Source: Corallococcus carmarthensis (lineage in GTDB: Bacteria; Myxococcota; Myxococcia; Myxococcales; Myxococcaceae). Taken from it: a stretch of DNA of 32,463 bases. This document shows, in pieces, positions 6,722-14,668 of the stretch. The position numbers and the translations under genes are program-made. The notes below the pieces were generated by a model, which ran no database searches, was not told the origin of the DNA, and worked only from the letters and a program-made list of their open reading frames with translations. The stretch lies in contig NZ_RAWE01000102.1 of the NCBI RefSeq assembly GCF_003611695.1, positions 1 to 32,463 on the forward strand, given 5' to 3'. How positions within the stretch are numbered: the stretch's first letter is position 1; each line of letters opens with the position of its first letter.

Positions 6722-8748
6722 CCAACGCGCCCGACACGCCCTGGACTACGCTTGAGCCGGCGCTCCCGAGCAAGGCGTCGCGAGATGTATTCGTGGAGCA
6801 CGCGCTCGCGCTCGCGAAGGTGCGCAGGGATGAGCGCGCCGACGAGGTCCTCGATAAGGTCCGTGCCGAGTTCGTCGCGGAGGTCAAGGCGTCGCGCCGC
6901 GCTGACCGGCAGGCGCTGCTCGCGGCCGGGCTCGTGGTGTGCGACCTCGCGACGCAAGGGTGGCTCATTCGAGTGCGCGGCGAACGCGTTGAGATTAGGC
7001 CGCCGGAGCCTGTCGCCGATAGGTCCGCCGAGAAGGCGCGCATCCGTCGACAGGAGTTGGTCAAGCGCAACGCTCAGCTCCGACAATCGTCGGTCCAGCG
7101 CTTCTTGGACTCGATGGAGCGACAACGGCTCCACAACGGGGCGTACGTTTCGATCTACTCGCTCATGCGGGACGGACGCGAACTCGCGGAGGGACTTCGG
7201 GAGGCGCGCACGCACCTCAACAACGGGTGGGCCGACGCGCTCTCCAACCTGGTCGAGCCATACCTTCAGTTCGTCACCGAGGAGGCCGCCACGTGCGCGC
7301 ACACCGGGCTGCGCCTCATGGACGTCTGGCGTTATTTCCGCCACACGTGGACGAACCAACATACGAGCGTGCCCGGACGGACGATGTTGTTCCTCGTCCG
7401 CGACCGCGCAGCCGCTAACCATCCGGTGATGGGGATCGGTGCGCTGAGCAGCCCAATCATGCAGATCCGCGAGCGGGACTCGTGGATCGGGTGGCACCCA
7501 GACACCTTCCTTGAGCGCGTACGCCGAGAGCCGACGCGAGACCTCGCGAAATGGCTTGTGGACACCCTCGACGCGGCCATCGACGAGATCTACGTCGCGG
7601 ATCTACTCGAGGACAAAGTCCTCTCGACGCGTGACCTCACCGCCCCGTCCGACGCCGCGCTCGACCGGCTCCTCAAAGAGGGACCGGAGCAGCGTCGGCT
7701 GCACCACCGCTACGCGCGCACACGGGACCTCAATCGACGCCGCGCCGACCTCTCGGGGGACGAGTACTGGGTCGCGCAGGCTCGAACGCACCTGTTCCGC
7801 AGCAAGCGCGCGCTCGCGCTCGCGACGTTCCTGCGCGTGCGAGCGGTCCTGAACGAGGCGTTCCAAGGGAAGCCGACGGCGGAGAAACTCGCTGCGCTGG
7901 CCGCGACGGGCTACGGCAGCGACGCGATCCGCAGGGTGCTCAAGAAGGCGAAGGCCGATCGCGTCGGCATCGCGGTCGCGGACATCTCCGTGTGCGGTGC
8001 CGTGCAGCCCTACAACGCGCTGCTCGGCGGCAAGCTCACTGCGATGTTGGCGGCGAGCCCGGAGGTCGTGCACCAGTACCGTCGTCGCTACGCGGGCGCG
8101 GAGAGCGAGATCGCGTCCTCCGTCGCGGGGCGGCCCATTGTCCGCGCATCGAAGCTTGTACTCCTCGGTACGACGTCGCTCTATGGTGTCGGGTCGAGTC
8201 AGTACAACCGCATCAAGATCCCCGCCCACCGCCTCGGCGGCGCCGACAAAGACGTCATCCGCTATGAGGAGTTGGGGCGCTCCGCAGCATTCGGCACGTC
8301 ACACTACTCAGAGGAGACCGTCGACGCGCTCGTAGATCTCGTGCAGCAGTCCGACGCGCAGCGGGTGAACAGCATCTTCGGGGAGGGCGCCAGCCCCAAA
8401 CTACGCAAGGTGAGGCAGGCACTCGAGTTGCTGAGCCTGCCCGCGGGCAGGCTCCTGCATCACCACCGCCCGCGCATTGTCTACGCGGTGAGCTTGGTCA
8501 GGAACCTCGCTGACTACCTCATTGGCCTCGCTAGGCAGCCGGACTACATCATCCCCGCAGACGCGGCCGCCTCTACTGCTGCGATTGGCGCGTGGTGGCG
8601 GGAGCGGTGGCTCAGGCACCGGATTACCTCCGACCAGGCGCTTGAGGAGGTCGCGCGGCACACGCGGGTGCATCCGGTCACCCACGGCGCGCGCGTGCCG
8701 CACCAACGCACATTGACCCAGCAGCCAATGTTCGGTGACCGCTCATGA
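6718..8748 (+). CDS. druA: DUF4338 protein, DruA-like
   Basis: A 676-residue protein. The C-terminal half carries the signature I associate with DUF4338/DruA: G-I-A-V-A-D-I-S-V-C-G-A near residue 420, a L-L-G-G-K-L run followed by M-L-A-A-S-P-E-V, then G-R-P-I-V-R-A-S-K-L and T485-T-S-L-Y-G-V-G-S-S-Q-Y-N-R. An upstream block (about 210-260) with V-M-G-I-G-A-L-S-S-P and W-I-G-W also belongs to the domain. The first 200 or so residues are helical and may be an added region. DruA is the first gene of Druantia type I defence loci; its biochemical role is not established to my knowledge. The gene overlaps its neighbours by four bases on both sides. Family call rests on recalled motifs plus the DruE-like helicase downstream. 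Confidence 0.8.
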   Translation: MTNAPDTPWTTLEPALPSKASRDVFVEHALALAKVRRDERADEVLDKVRAEFVAEVKASRRADRQALLAAGLVVCDLATQGWLIRVRGERVEIRPPEPVADRSAEKARIRRQELVKRNAQLRQSSVQRFLDSMERQRLHNGAYVSIYSLMRDGRELAEGLREARTHLNNGWADALSNLVEPYLQFVTEEAATCAHTGLRLMDVWRYFRHTWTNQHTSVPGRTMLFLVRDRAAANHPVMGIGALSSPIMQIRERDSWIGWHPDTFLERVRREPTRDLAKWLVDTLDAAIDEIYVADLLEDKVLSTRDLTAPSDAALDRLLKEGPEQRRLHHRYARTRDLNRRRADLSGDEYWVAQARTHLFRSKRALALATFLRVRAVLNEAFQGKPTAEKLAALAATGYGSDAIRRVLKKAKADRVGIAVADISVCGAVQPYNALLGGKLTAMLAASPEVVHQYRRRYAGAESEIASSVAGRPIVRASKLVLLGTTSLYGVGSSQYNRIKIPAHRLGGADKDVIRYEELGRSAAFGTSHYSEETVDALVDLVQQSDAQRVNSIFGEGASPKLRKVRQALELLSLPAGRLLHHHRPRIVYAVSLVRNLADYLIGLARQPDYIIPADAAASTAAIGAWWRERWLRHRITSDQALEEVARHTRVHPVTHGARVPHQRTLTQQPMFGDRS

Positions 8749-9788
8749 GTCCCAAGAAGCCCGCACGGCCTCGCGCAACTCAAGTCGCTGCGACGAAGGC
8801 GGTGGTGCGGTGGTACTTCGACCAGCACTTCCGCCAGCCTTCCGACCCAGGCGTGGTCGAGATGTTCTGCGAGACCTCGCGCGTCGGCTCGTTCGCCATT
8901 GATCGTCGCGCGTTGCGCGCGGGGGATGGTCGAGCGCTCTTTCGACTCCTCGTCGCGACCGCGATGTTTCAGCGCCGCCAGGACGTGCAGATCCTCCGTA
9001 TTTTGCAGGGGATGGGCTCGTCGGATGCGGCCGAGATCTCCGACGCAGCAAAGCTCCTTGCGCTAGTCGACGATAGCGACTGCGCGAACATGCGCACGAC
9101 GCAGGCCCTAGCGGAGGCGTGTGATCTCGACAAGGATCCACTGACGCGCGAGGGATGTTGCAGCGCAAACCCGAGCGTCAGCTGTCACCTCAAGCGGCAC
9201 ACTGTCCTCCTCAAGCGCTACGGCCATTTCGGGAAGGTGCCGACGTCGATCGCCTTGATGGTCAGAGAGTCCGGCGCGGAGGACCTCCCCGGTTTGCACC
9301 GACTCGTGATGCAGAGAGAGCGAGACCCGCTGGCGCGCGCTCAAGCGCTCGAACGCGAGCTCTCTCGCGCCTGGCGAGTAAGCCAGAAGATCGCGAGCAT
9401 GTTCCTCTCCATGGTCACGAACCCAGACCTCTCGCGAGGTCTCGCGCCGTGGTCACAAGGCATCGATTGGACCTACTACGTCGTCGTCGACAGCAACGTC
9501 GACCTCTTCCTTGCGACGATCGGGTACAAAGGGACCGGAACTTATGATGCTCGCCGCGACTTCGTCCGCGAACTTGCGCGAGGCATCAATCTGACCGAAT
9601 TCGACGGTGCGCTGCAGTCCTACAACCCGCGCCTCGTCCAGCAGGCGATGTACCTCTTCATGAGTATTGCCAACCGCCGCGCAGCGGCGGCTGACTGCAT
9701 GCACCTCACCCCGGCCCCATGCGCTACTTGCCCAAGCGCTGTCCGACGCCGGTGTCCCGCAGGACCGGGGCTACCTGCGAGCCGGTAG
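8745..9788 (+). CDS. Endonuclease III-like HhH-GPD DNA glycosylase with putative [4Fe-4S] cluster
   Basis: A 347-residue protein that lines up with endonuclease III. V212-S-Q-K215-I-A-S-M-F-L sits where EndoIII has V-G-R-K-T-A-N-V-V-L, so Lys215 matches the catalytic lysine. V-V-D249-S-N-V matches the V-D-T-H segment with the catalytic aspartate. L-L-V-A-T-A-M-F-Q-R-R-Q (68-79) matches the first helix, which in EndoIII reads L-L-S-A-Q. At the C-terminus four cysteines (318, 326, 329, 337; spacing 7-2-7) match the iron-sulphur motif, whose EndoIII spacing is 6-2-5. The hairpin glycines are replaced, and there is a 16-residue insertion between Lys and Asp. Extra cysteines (138, 139, 147) are present. 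Keeping both catalytic residues suggests base removal with AP-lyase cleavage; the substrate is unknown. It overlaps druA by four bases and is separated from the next gene by 145 bases. Confidence 0.75.
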   Translation: MSPKKPARPRATQVAATKAVVRWYFDQHFRQPSDPGVVEMFCETSRVGSFAIDRRALRAGDGRALFRLLVATAMFQRRQDVQILRILQGMGSSDAAEISDAAKLLALVDDSDCANMRTTQALAEACDLDKDPLTREGCCSANPSVSCHLKRHTVLLKRYGHFGKVPTSIALMVRESGAEDLPGLHRLVMQRERDPLARAQALERELSRAWRVSQKIASMFLSMVTNPDLSRGLAPWSQGIDWTYYVVVDSNVDLFLATIGYKGTGTYDARRDFVRELARGINLTEFDGALQSYNPRLVQQAMYLFMSIANRRAAAADCMHLTPAPCATCPSAVRRRCPAGPGLPASR

Positions 9789-9933
9789 CCCCCGAACGTA
9801 CCTCGTCCTGCTTTCACTGCTGTGGCACCTTGGAATACGATGCCGGCAGGGCTTTCTGGCTTGGCGCCGAACAGGAACTATTGGCGCTGACGATGATGGG
9901 TAGTTCGAGGATGTCTGACGCGACTGGGGAAGC

Positions 9934-11571
9934 GTGGACTACGCAAGGGACCTACGCAGTGGAAAAACCATCGCGGCTGAAAATGCCAAGCCGGGGCGGC
10001 TCTACGAGTGTCCTTGCCTCGGCTGCGGTGGTCGCGTCTCTCTTCGTAACGGCGGCAACCGACGAGCGCACTTTGCCCACCGCGCTGGCGAAGGCGCGCC
10101 TGCATGCGACGAGTACTTCCCCAGCATTGGAGGCGGCGATGATAGCGTCGCGCGGTCTTTCTCGGAAGTCGAGGGTGACCCGTCGGAATTAGGCCTACTG
10201 CTCACCCAACTCGATGGACGCTGGGGCTTGGGGCTCCGCCTGCCGGAGATTCCAAACGATGAGTTGGGGGAAGCGTCGCTCGGAGAACTGCGGTCTGCGT
10301 TCGTGGACGTCTATGCGGGGCGCGACCAACTGCTTAGAGTCAGTGCGCTGGATCTGCGCCCTGGCGTAGGAGCAGCGCGCGTTGACATGGTGCCGAGCCT
10401 TCAGGCGTTTCGAACGCAACCGGCTGGGTTGTGGCCGGCCTCAGTAGACAAGGAGCGGTGGTCCCTTGAGTCCCGAGGGCTCGAATCCAAGGGCGCGTTG
10501 TTCCGCCTCCGGCGCGGAGAGTGGACGAGGCTCCTCGCTAACTCTGGAGTGCACTATAGTGAGACGCTCCTCCTTCTCGCCGACGCACGCAGTACTCCGC
10601 CGCGGTCGATCGTGTCGGAGAGCAATGTGCTGGCTTCTAGCGGTGGCTTGCAGTGGATCCTCTGGGAGGTGCGACTCCCAAGCGAGCCCGTCGCGCCCGT
10701 TCTCGCGTGGCTTGCCCGGCTTGGGCATGCGTTTGCCAATTGTCCGTGGAGCGTGGGTCTTGCGACACCGCCCCGGACATACAGTGAGCGAAACGAGCCG
10801 ATCTTCTGGACTGGCGATGCGCCGGTGCTGATGTTGGAAGCACCCCAGCCTAACTCTGCCACGATGGTCGCTTTAAAGAGCGGCACCAACTCCCACAGCG
10901 CCAGCGTGCAAGCCACCAAGGGCAGCCGCACCTTAGTCAGTGTTCGTACACGGGACGCTGGTCTTACTCAGCTATGCGTCAAGGGCGAGCAGCGCGCTAG
11001 CATCGACCTCGCGTTCGTCCAGCGTCCATCGGCGAGTGCGCTCCGCGAGTTGCTGGGGCAGACCGCGCGACTTCGCATTCAGATCGGTCAGCAGCAGATC
11101 GAGGCATGGAAGAACCCCACTCACAACATTCGCCTGACTGTGCGTGAGCAGCCGGAGGTACGTGTCGACCTGGGAGACGAAACCGCACGTGCGCGCGTGA
11201 CGGTGTGGGGGCGAGGCAAGCATCGTTCCCGACGTGGACTCGATTGGAAAGGGGTGTCGCGCGCGGTCGAGGACGCACTGGCAGGTGATGAGCGCTTGGA
11301 GATCGACGCTGGCAATCTCGGACGAGTTGTCCTCCTCATCCTCCGTGTAGCCGAAGACACCGCCCATCGGGGGGAGTCCAGCGACCGCCTCACATGGCGC
11401 GATCATATTGTGAGCATGGGTGAACTCGCCGAGAAGGGCCTCACGCCGGCCATCCTTAAGCTCCCACAACATGCCGATTCATTCGGCCCACGTCAGGTTT
11501 CACCGGCAGCGCTCGTCCGCTCGCGGATGGCGCTCCGGCGACGAATCGAAGCTGGAGGACGTCGCTCATGA
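9934..11571 (+). CDS. CoiA-like zinc-finger protein in DruB position
   Basis: A 545-residue protein. The N-terminus carries a CoiA-like zinc-binding module: Cys26, Cys28 and Cys31, then R-R-A-H46-F-A-H49 and Cys58-D-E-Y. In CoiA-type proteins this module precedes a nuclease domain. Here I see no PD-(D/E)XK signature after it; the remaining 480 residues are strand-rich with no motif I recognise. By order and size it takes the place of DruB in the druABCDE series, which is positional inference. The start is a GTG at 9934: TGA (9916) and TAG (9901) stops close the frame upstream, and GGGGA lies just before it. This is the only gene in the operon not closely joined to the gene before it. Its end overlaps the next gene by four bases. 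Confidence 0.75.
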   Translation: MDYARDLRSGKTIAAENAKPGRLYECPCLGCGGRVSLRNGGNRRAHFAHRAGEGAPACDEYFPSIGGGDDSVARSFSEVEGDPSELGLLLTQLDGRWGLGLRLPEIPNDELGEASLGELRSAFVDVYAGRDQLLRVSALDLRPGVGAARVDMVPSLQAFRTQPAGLWPASVDKERWSLESRGLESKGALFRLRRGEWTRLLANSGVHYSETLLLLADARSTPPRSIVSESNVLASSGGLQWILWEVRLPSEPVAPVLAWLARLGHAFANCPWSVGLATPPRTYSERNEPIFWTGDAPVLMLEAPQPNSATMVALKSGTNSHSASVQATKGSRTLVSVRTRDAGLTQLCVKGEQRASIDLAFVQRPSASALRELLGQTARLRIQIGQQQIEAWKNPTHNIRLTVREQPEVRVDLGDETARARVTVWGRGKHRSRRGLDWKGVSRAVEDALAGDERLEIDAGNLGRVVLLILRVAEDTAHRGESSDRLTWRDHIVSMGELAEKGLTPAILKLPQHADSFGPRQVSPAALVRSRMALRRRIEAGGRRS

Positions 11572-13625
11572 AAGTGCTGGGGCTCGTTCAATGGACCGAG
11601 CGCGACAAGCGCGGCAGCCCGATCGCCGGCGTGCGCCCGCTCGTCGAGATCCAGAAAGGCGAGTGGCGAACGATCGAAGCCGTCGAAGAGTTCCCGTCAC
11701 GGGGCCAAGTCTTCTGGCCCAACGCGCAAGTAGCCACTGAGAACTCGCTCGTCATTTTTCACGCAGAGTCGAACGCTGGCCAGAAGGATGACTTTAAAGT
11801 CGTCGACCCGAAGCCAGCGTACGAAGTGCTTGACCTCCGACGGTACGGAACCCCAACGGAGGTCCGTGCAGCGCTCATCGAGGGCATTCACTTGCCAGGA
11901 CAATTCGGAACCGCGCGAGCGCTGGTCTGGTGCAAACCGGATCTGCTGGTTGGACCCGTTGAGCTGCACCGAGTTGCGACTGGAACGGTAAAGCTGGTCG
12001 GGACCAACTTACACCGTCTCTCGGCATATAAGGGCGCCCAAGTTCGAGCGGTTCCTGTCGATCATGCGGAGCGACTGCTGCGCGTGGATGACACCGCGCC
12101 TTCGAGCTACGTCGATTGGGACGACGATGCGATCGTCTTACGTCGTGCTCTTGAGTCCGCAGTTCGGGTTGCGAAGCAGGCAGGGCACGATACTGGCCAG
12201 ACGAAGAAGCAGGTCGAAGATGCCGCGCGGGCGCTAGCATCACAAGGTGGCCCCGATGCGCTGCTGGATCGCTATCGGCTCGAACGAGCGCTGACGTTAC
12301 TCGAGAACACCGACGTGGTCGTGCGCAGCGCTGGCGAACTCGTGGAGTCGCTGCGTGAGCATTCGACTATCAAGGCGTCGCTCGACGCGCTCAGCGCGAA
12401 GGTTCGGGCCGAGGTTGAACAGCGCGCCCGTGCGGATCTTGAGCAGCGACTCGCGGTGGAGCGGGCCGCGCTGGAGGAAACAACTGGGGCGCTCGCTCAG
12501 ACGAAGTTGCTGCTGGAGACGAGAGCGCAGGAGCTGCACAAAGCCGAGGAGCTTCTCGCTGAGGCTCAAAGCCGAGCGGCCACGGCTGAGAAGGCTGCAG
12601 AGTCTGCGGTGGACGCGCGTGTGCTCGCCGCGTTGGAGCGCCCATTGGAACTCCTCGCTGAGGTCAGCGTGCTGCGCCCGTTCTTGGGGGCAGGAGGGGG
12701 GCGCGCCGAGATCGCGACGAATGCACCAGCGTCATCACCCGCTGCTCCGCCACAGCTAGACTGGGCACGCGCTCGCGGTGAAGTGGCGAAGGACGTGAAG
12801 GCACTCCGTAGTTCGCTCATCAGAGCGGCCCGCACCCGCGGGTTTCAAAATGAGCCATTGCCAATGCTGCTTCAGGTGCATGCGGCCATTGCCGCCGGCC
12901 TCATGCCCATCACCTTGGGGCCCAGCGCGCTCGCGGCGCTCACTGCTTATGCGCACGGCGCCTGCGGCGGGCGGTTGCACATCGTCCATGTCTCCCCCAG
13001 TGCCATCCAAGCTCATGACTTTGACTATGCTCCTGGGGGCGGCATCATGGTCGCTGCCTCAGCCGCGAAGGATATCGATGGCATCTCGCTCGTCGTCCTC
13101 GAGGGCGCGAATCGATCGCCGCTTGAGGCATCCTTAGTACCCCTCCTTCAACTGGCCGAAGTTGGACTCTCCCCGTTTGCTACCGCCCCCGGCCTTCGGT
13201 TGGCTGCATCGTTAGTGAACGGCGCGACGACCGTGCCCGTCACGCCACAGCTCTGGAGCCACGCCGTCGCGATTCAGCTCGGGCCGAGCGCACCCACTAC
13301 GCAGGTCGCCACCTTGGGGGATGTTGCTCGGTCGAGCGAACTCTTCGCACCTGGCGATGAGCCGAAGGGAGCTATCGAAGCCTTGCTTGATGCTTGGCCT
13401 GATTGCAACGAGTTGCGTCCCGCCATGAGCCGCTTCGGCGCGGCGCTCACTCGGTTCTACGACGAAGAGGACCGCATCTCCGATGCGCTGCTCCGTGGTC
13501 TGGTTCTTCCGTATGTCGTGACGGCGCTCACCCTCGAAGAGCAAGCTGAGGCATTGGCCAACGCGGGAGATGGCGACGGGGCCCTCGCGTTGGCCCTGCG
13601 TGGGCTCCGAAGGAGACTCGCCTAG
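11568..13625 (+). CDS. Coiled-coil protein with degenerate AAA+ region, DruC position
   Basis: A 685-residue protein. The N-terminal 200 residues are mixed. A long charged helix rich in Ala, Glu, Leu and Arg (about 260-355) should form a coiled coil. The C-terminal part looks like an McrB-type AAA+ domain that has lost its active site. Near residue 447, L-G-P-S-A-L-A-A-L-T-A-Y-A stands where a P-loop (G-x-S-G-x-G-K-S) would be, without the lysine. Near 506, S-L-V-V-L-E-G-A-N-R-S-P-L-E stands where Walker B and the following D-E-x-N-R segment would be. The comparison is by eye. By order and length it matches DruC. A GGAGG ribosome site lies at 11553-11557. A structural, non-hydrolysing role is likely if the AAA+ reading holds. 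Confidence 0.7.
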   Translation: MKVLGLVQWTERDKRGSPIAGVRPLVEIQKGEWRTIEAVEEFPSRGQVFWPNAQVATENSLVIFHAESNAGQKDDFKVVDPKPAYEVLDLRRYGTPTEVRAALIEGIHLPGQFGTARALVWCKPDLLVGPVELHRVATGTVKLVGTNLHRLSAYKGAQVRAVPVDHAERLLRVDDTAPSSYVDWDDDAIVLRRALESAVRVAKQAGHDTGQTKKQVEDAARALASQGGPDALLDRYRLERALTLLENTDVVVRSAGELVESLREHSTIKASLDALSAKVRAEVEQRARADLEQRLAVERAALEETTGALAQTKLLLETRAQELHKAEELLAEAQSRAATAEKAAESAVDARVLAALERPLELLAEVSVLRPFLGAGGGRAEIATNAPASSPAAPPQLDWARARGEVAKDVKALRSSLIRAARTRGFQNEPLPMLLQVHAAIAAGLMPITLGPSALAALTAYAHGACGGRLHIVHVSPSAIQAHDFDYAPGGGIMVAASAAKDIDGISLVVLEGANRSPLEASLVPLLQLAEVGLSPFATAPGLRLAASLVNGATTVPVTPQLWSHAVAIQLGPSAPTTQVATLGDVARSSELFAPGDEPKGAIEALLDAWPDCNELRPAMSRFGAALTRFYDEEDRISDALLRGLVLPYVVTALTLEEQAEALANAGDGDGALALALRGLRRRLA

Positions 13626-14668
13626 TGAGCGTCGAGGTCATTCGCGCGACCAAGGATGCGATCAGCACTGTGAGGCGCACGCTGGGACTTGGCTCGTGTT
13701 CGGCGGCCGGCAGCCGCTTCGAGATAATGCGCGCGACGGTCTGGAGCATCGCTGCTCCGGGGAGCAAGGCGCACGTCAACCGTGTGCTAAGTGCCGCACT
13801 TCCGACATGGCAGATCCTATCAGATCGCGCGACGGCCAGCGAAGAGACGCTGCGTGGAGAGCTCCGAGGCGCGCTCTCTACACTGGAGGACGCAGGTGAT
13901 CTCATCGAACTGCGCGGCGGTTACTGGGTTCCTGCTACTGCCCGGTTCATCGAACTCCCTGGAGGTGTGGGCTACTTGCTGGTGGGGGGAGTCCCGTCTG
14001 CGTTGCTGCAACTCGACAGTGACGAGATCCAGTTTCACGGACCTCACCGTCACCTCGCGAAGCTTCCCTCGGAATTGGCCTCGTTGCTGCCAGTTGAGGA
14101 TCTCAAGTCGTGGTCGCGGCTGCCTGAGGCTCCGCTCCAAGACTGGGCCCGCGAAGTGTTCGAGTCACACGAGCGGCAGCCGTACGCGCCGACGAGCGCG
14201 GATGTATTCGAGTTCTACCTCCCGGCGAAAGCGAGGCCAGAAATCCCGCAGTTCAAGCGCTGGTCGGAGGACGCGGGTAACGCGACCGGAACGCTACTCG
14301 CGCGTCGGCGGCGGGTATATGGAGCGCGCGAATACCGACTCGTGGACTTGCGTGTGGGGCGGATCGTCGGCGCGTGCGAGTTGCACGACATCGATGTCCG
14401 GCGGCTAATGTATGCGCTCGATCTCGCCGGCAATAGCCCCGTTCGTGCGCGGCCTCTTCGTGTAGCGGACCAGACGCAGTGGCTGTTCACGAGCGAACTG
14501 CCGCGCGCTGAGCAGCGTGCGCTCGCCGCGTTCGGAACGCTCGCAATTCCCGACGACCGTCCCTACGAGCGACGGTGGACATTTTCACGGAACGAAGGAC
14601 TCGCGCTCGACATGCTGCGCTCCCTTGGGATCGCGCTCGGGCAGCCCCCCCGAGAGGAACGTCGATGA
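13625..14668 (+). CDS. Winged-helix protein in DruD position
   Basis: A 347-residue protein with a GTG start sharing one base with the previous TAG stop. Residues about 30-110 look like a winged helix: a helix ending in W-S-I-A-A-P-G-S, a further helix E-E-T-L-R-G-E-L-R-G-A-L, and a strand turn D-A-G-D-L-I-E-L-R-G-G-Y-W. The remaining 230 residues have mixed strands and helices with a basic patch (L-L-A-R-R-R-R-V-Y-G) near 230, and no catalytic motif. It lies directly before the giant helicase and overlaps its start by four bases, as DruD does relative to DruE in type I loci. A DNA-contacting or adaptor role is inference. Confidence 0.7.
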   Translation: MSVEVIRATKDAISTVRRTLGLGSCSAAGSRFEIMRATVWSIAAPGSKAHVNRVLSAALPTWQILSDRATASEETLRGELRGALSTLEDAGDLIELRGGYWVPATARFIELPGGVGYLLVGGVPSALLQLDSDEIQFHGPHRHLAKLPSELASLLPVEDLKSWSRLPEAPLQDWAREVFESHERQPYAPTSADVFEFYLPAKARPEIPQFKRWSEDAGNATGTLLARRRRVYGAREYRLVDLRVGRIVGACELHDIDVRRLMYALDLAGNSPVRARPLRVADQTQWLFTSELPRAEQRALAAFGTLAIPDDRPYERRWTFSRNEGLALDMLRSLGIALGQPPREERR

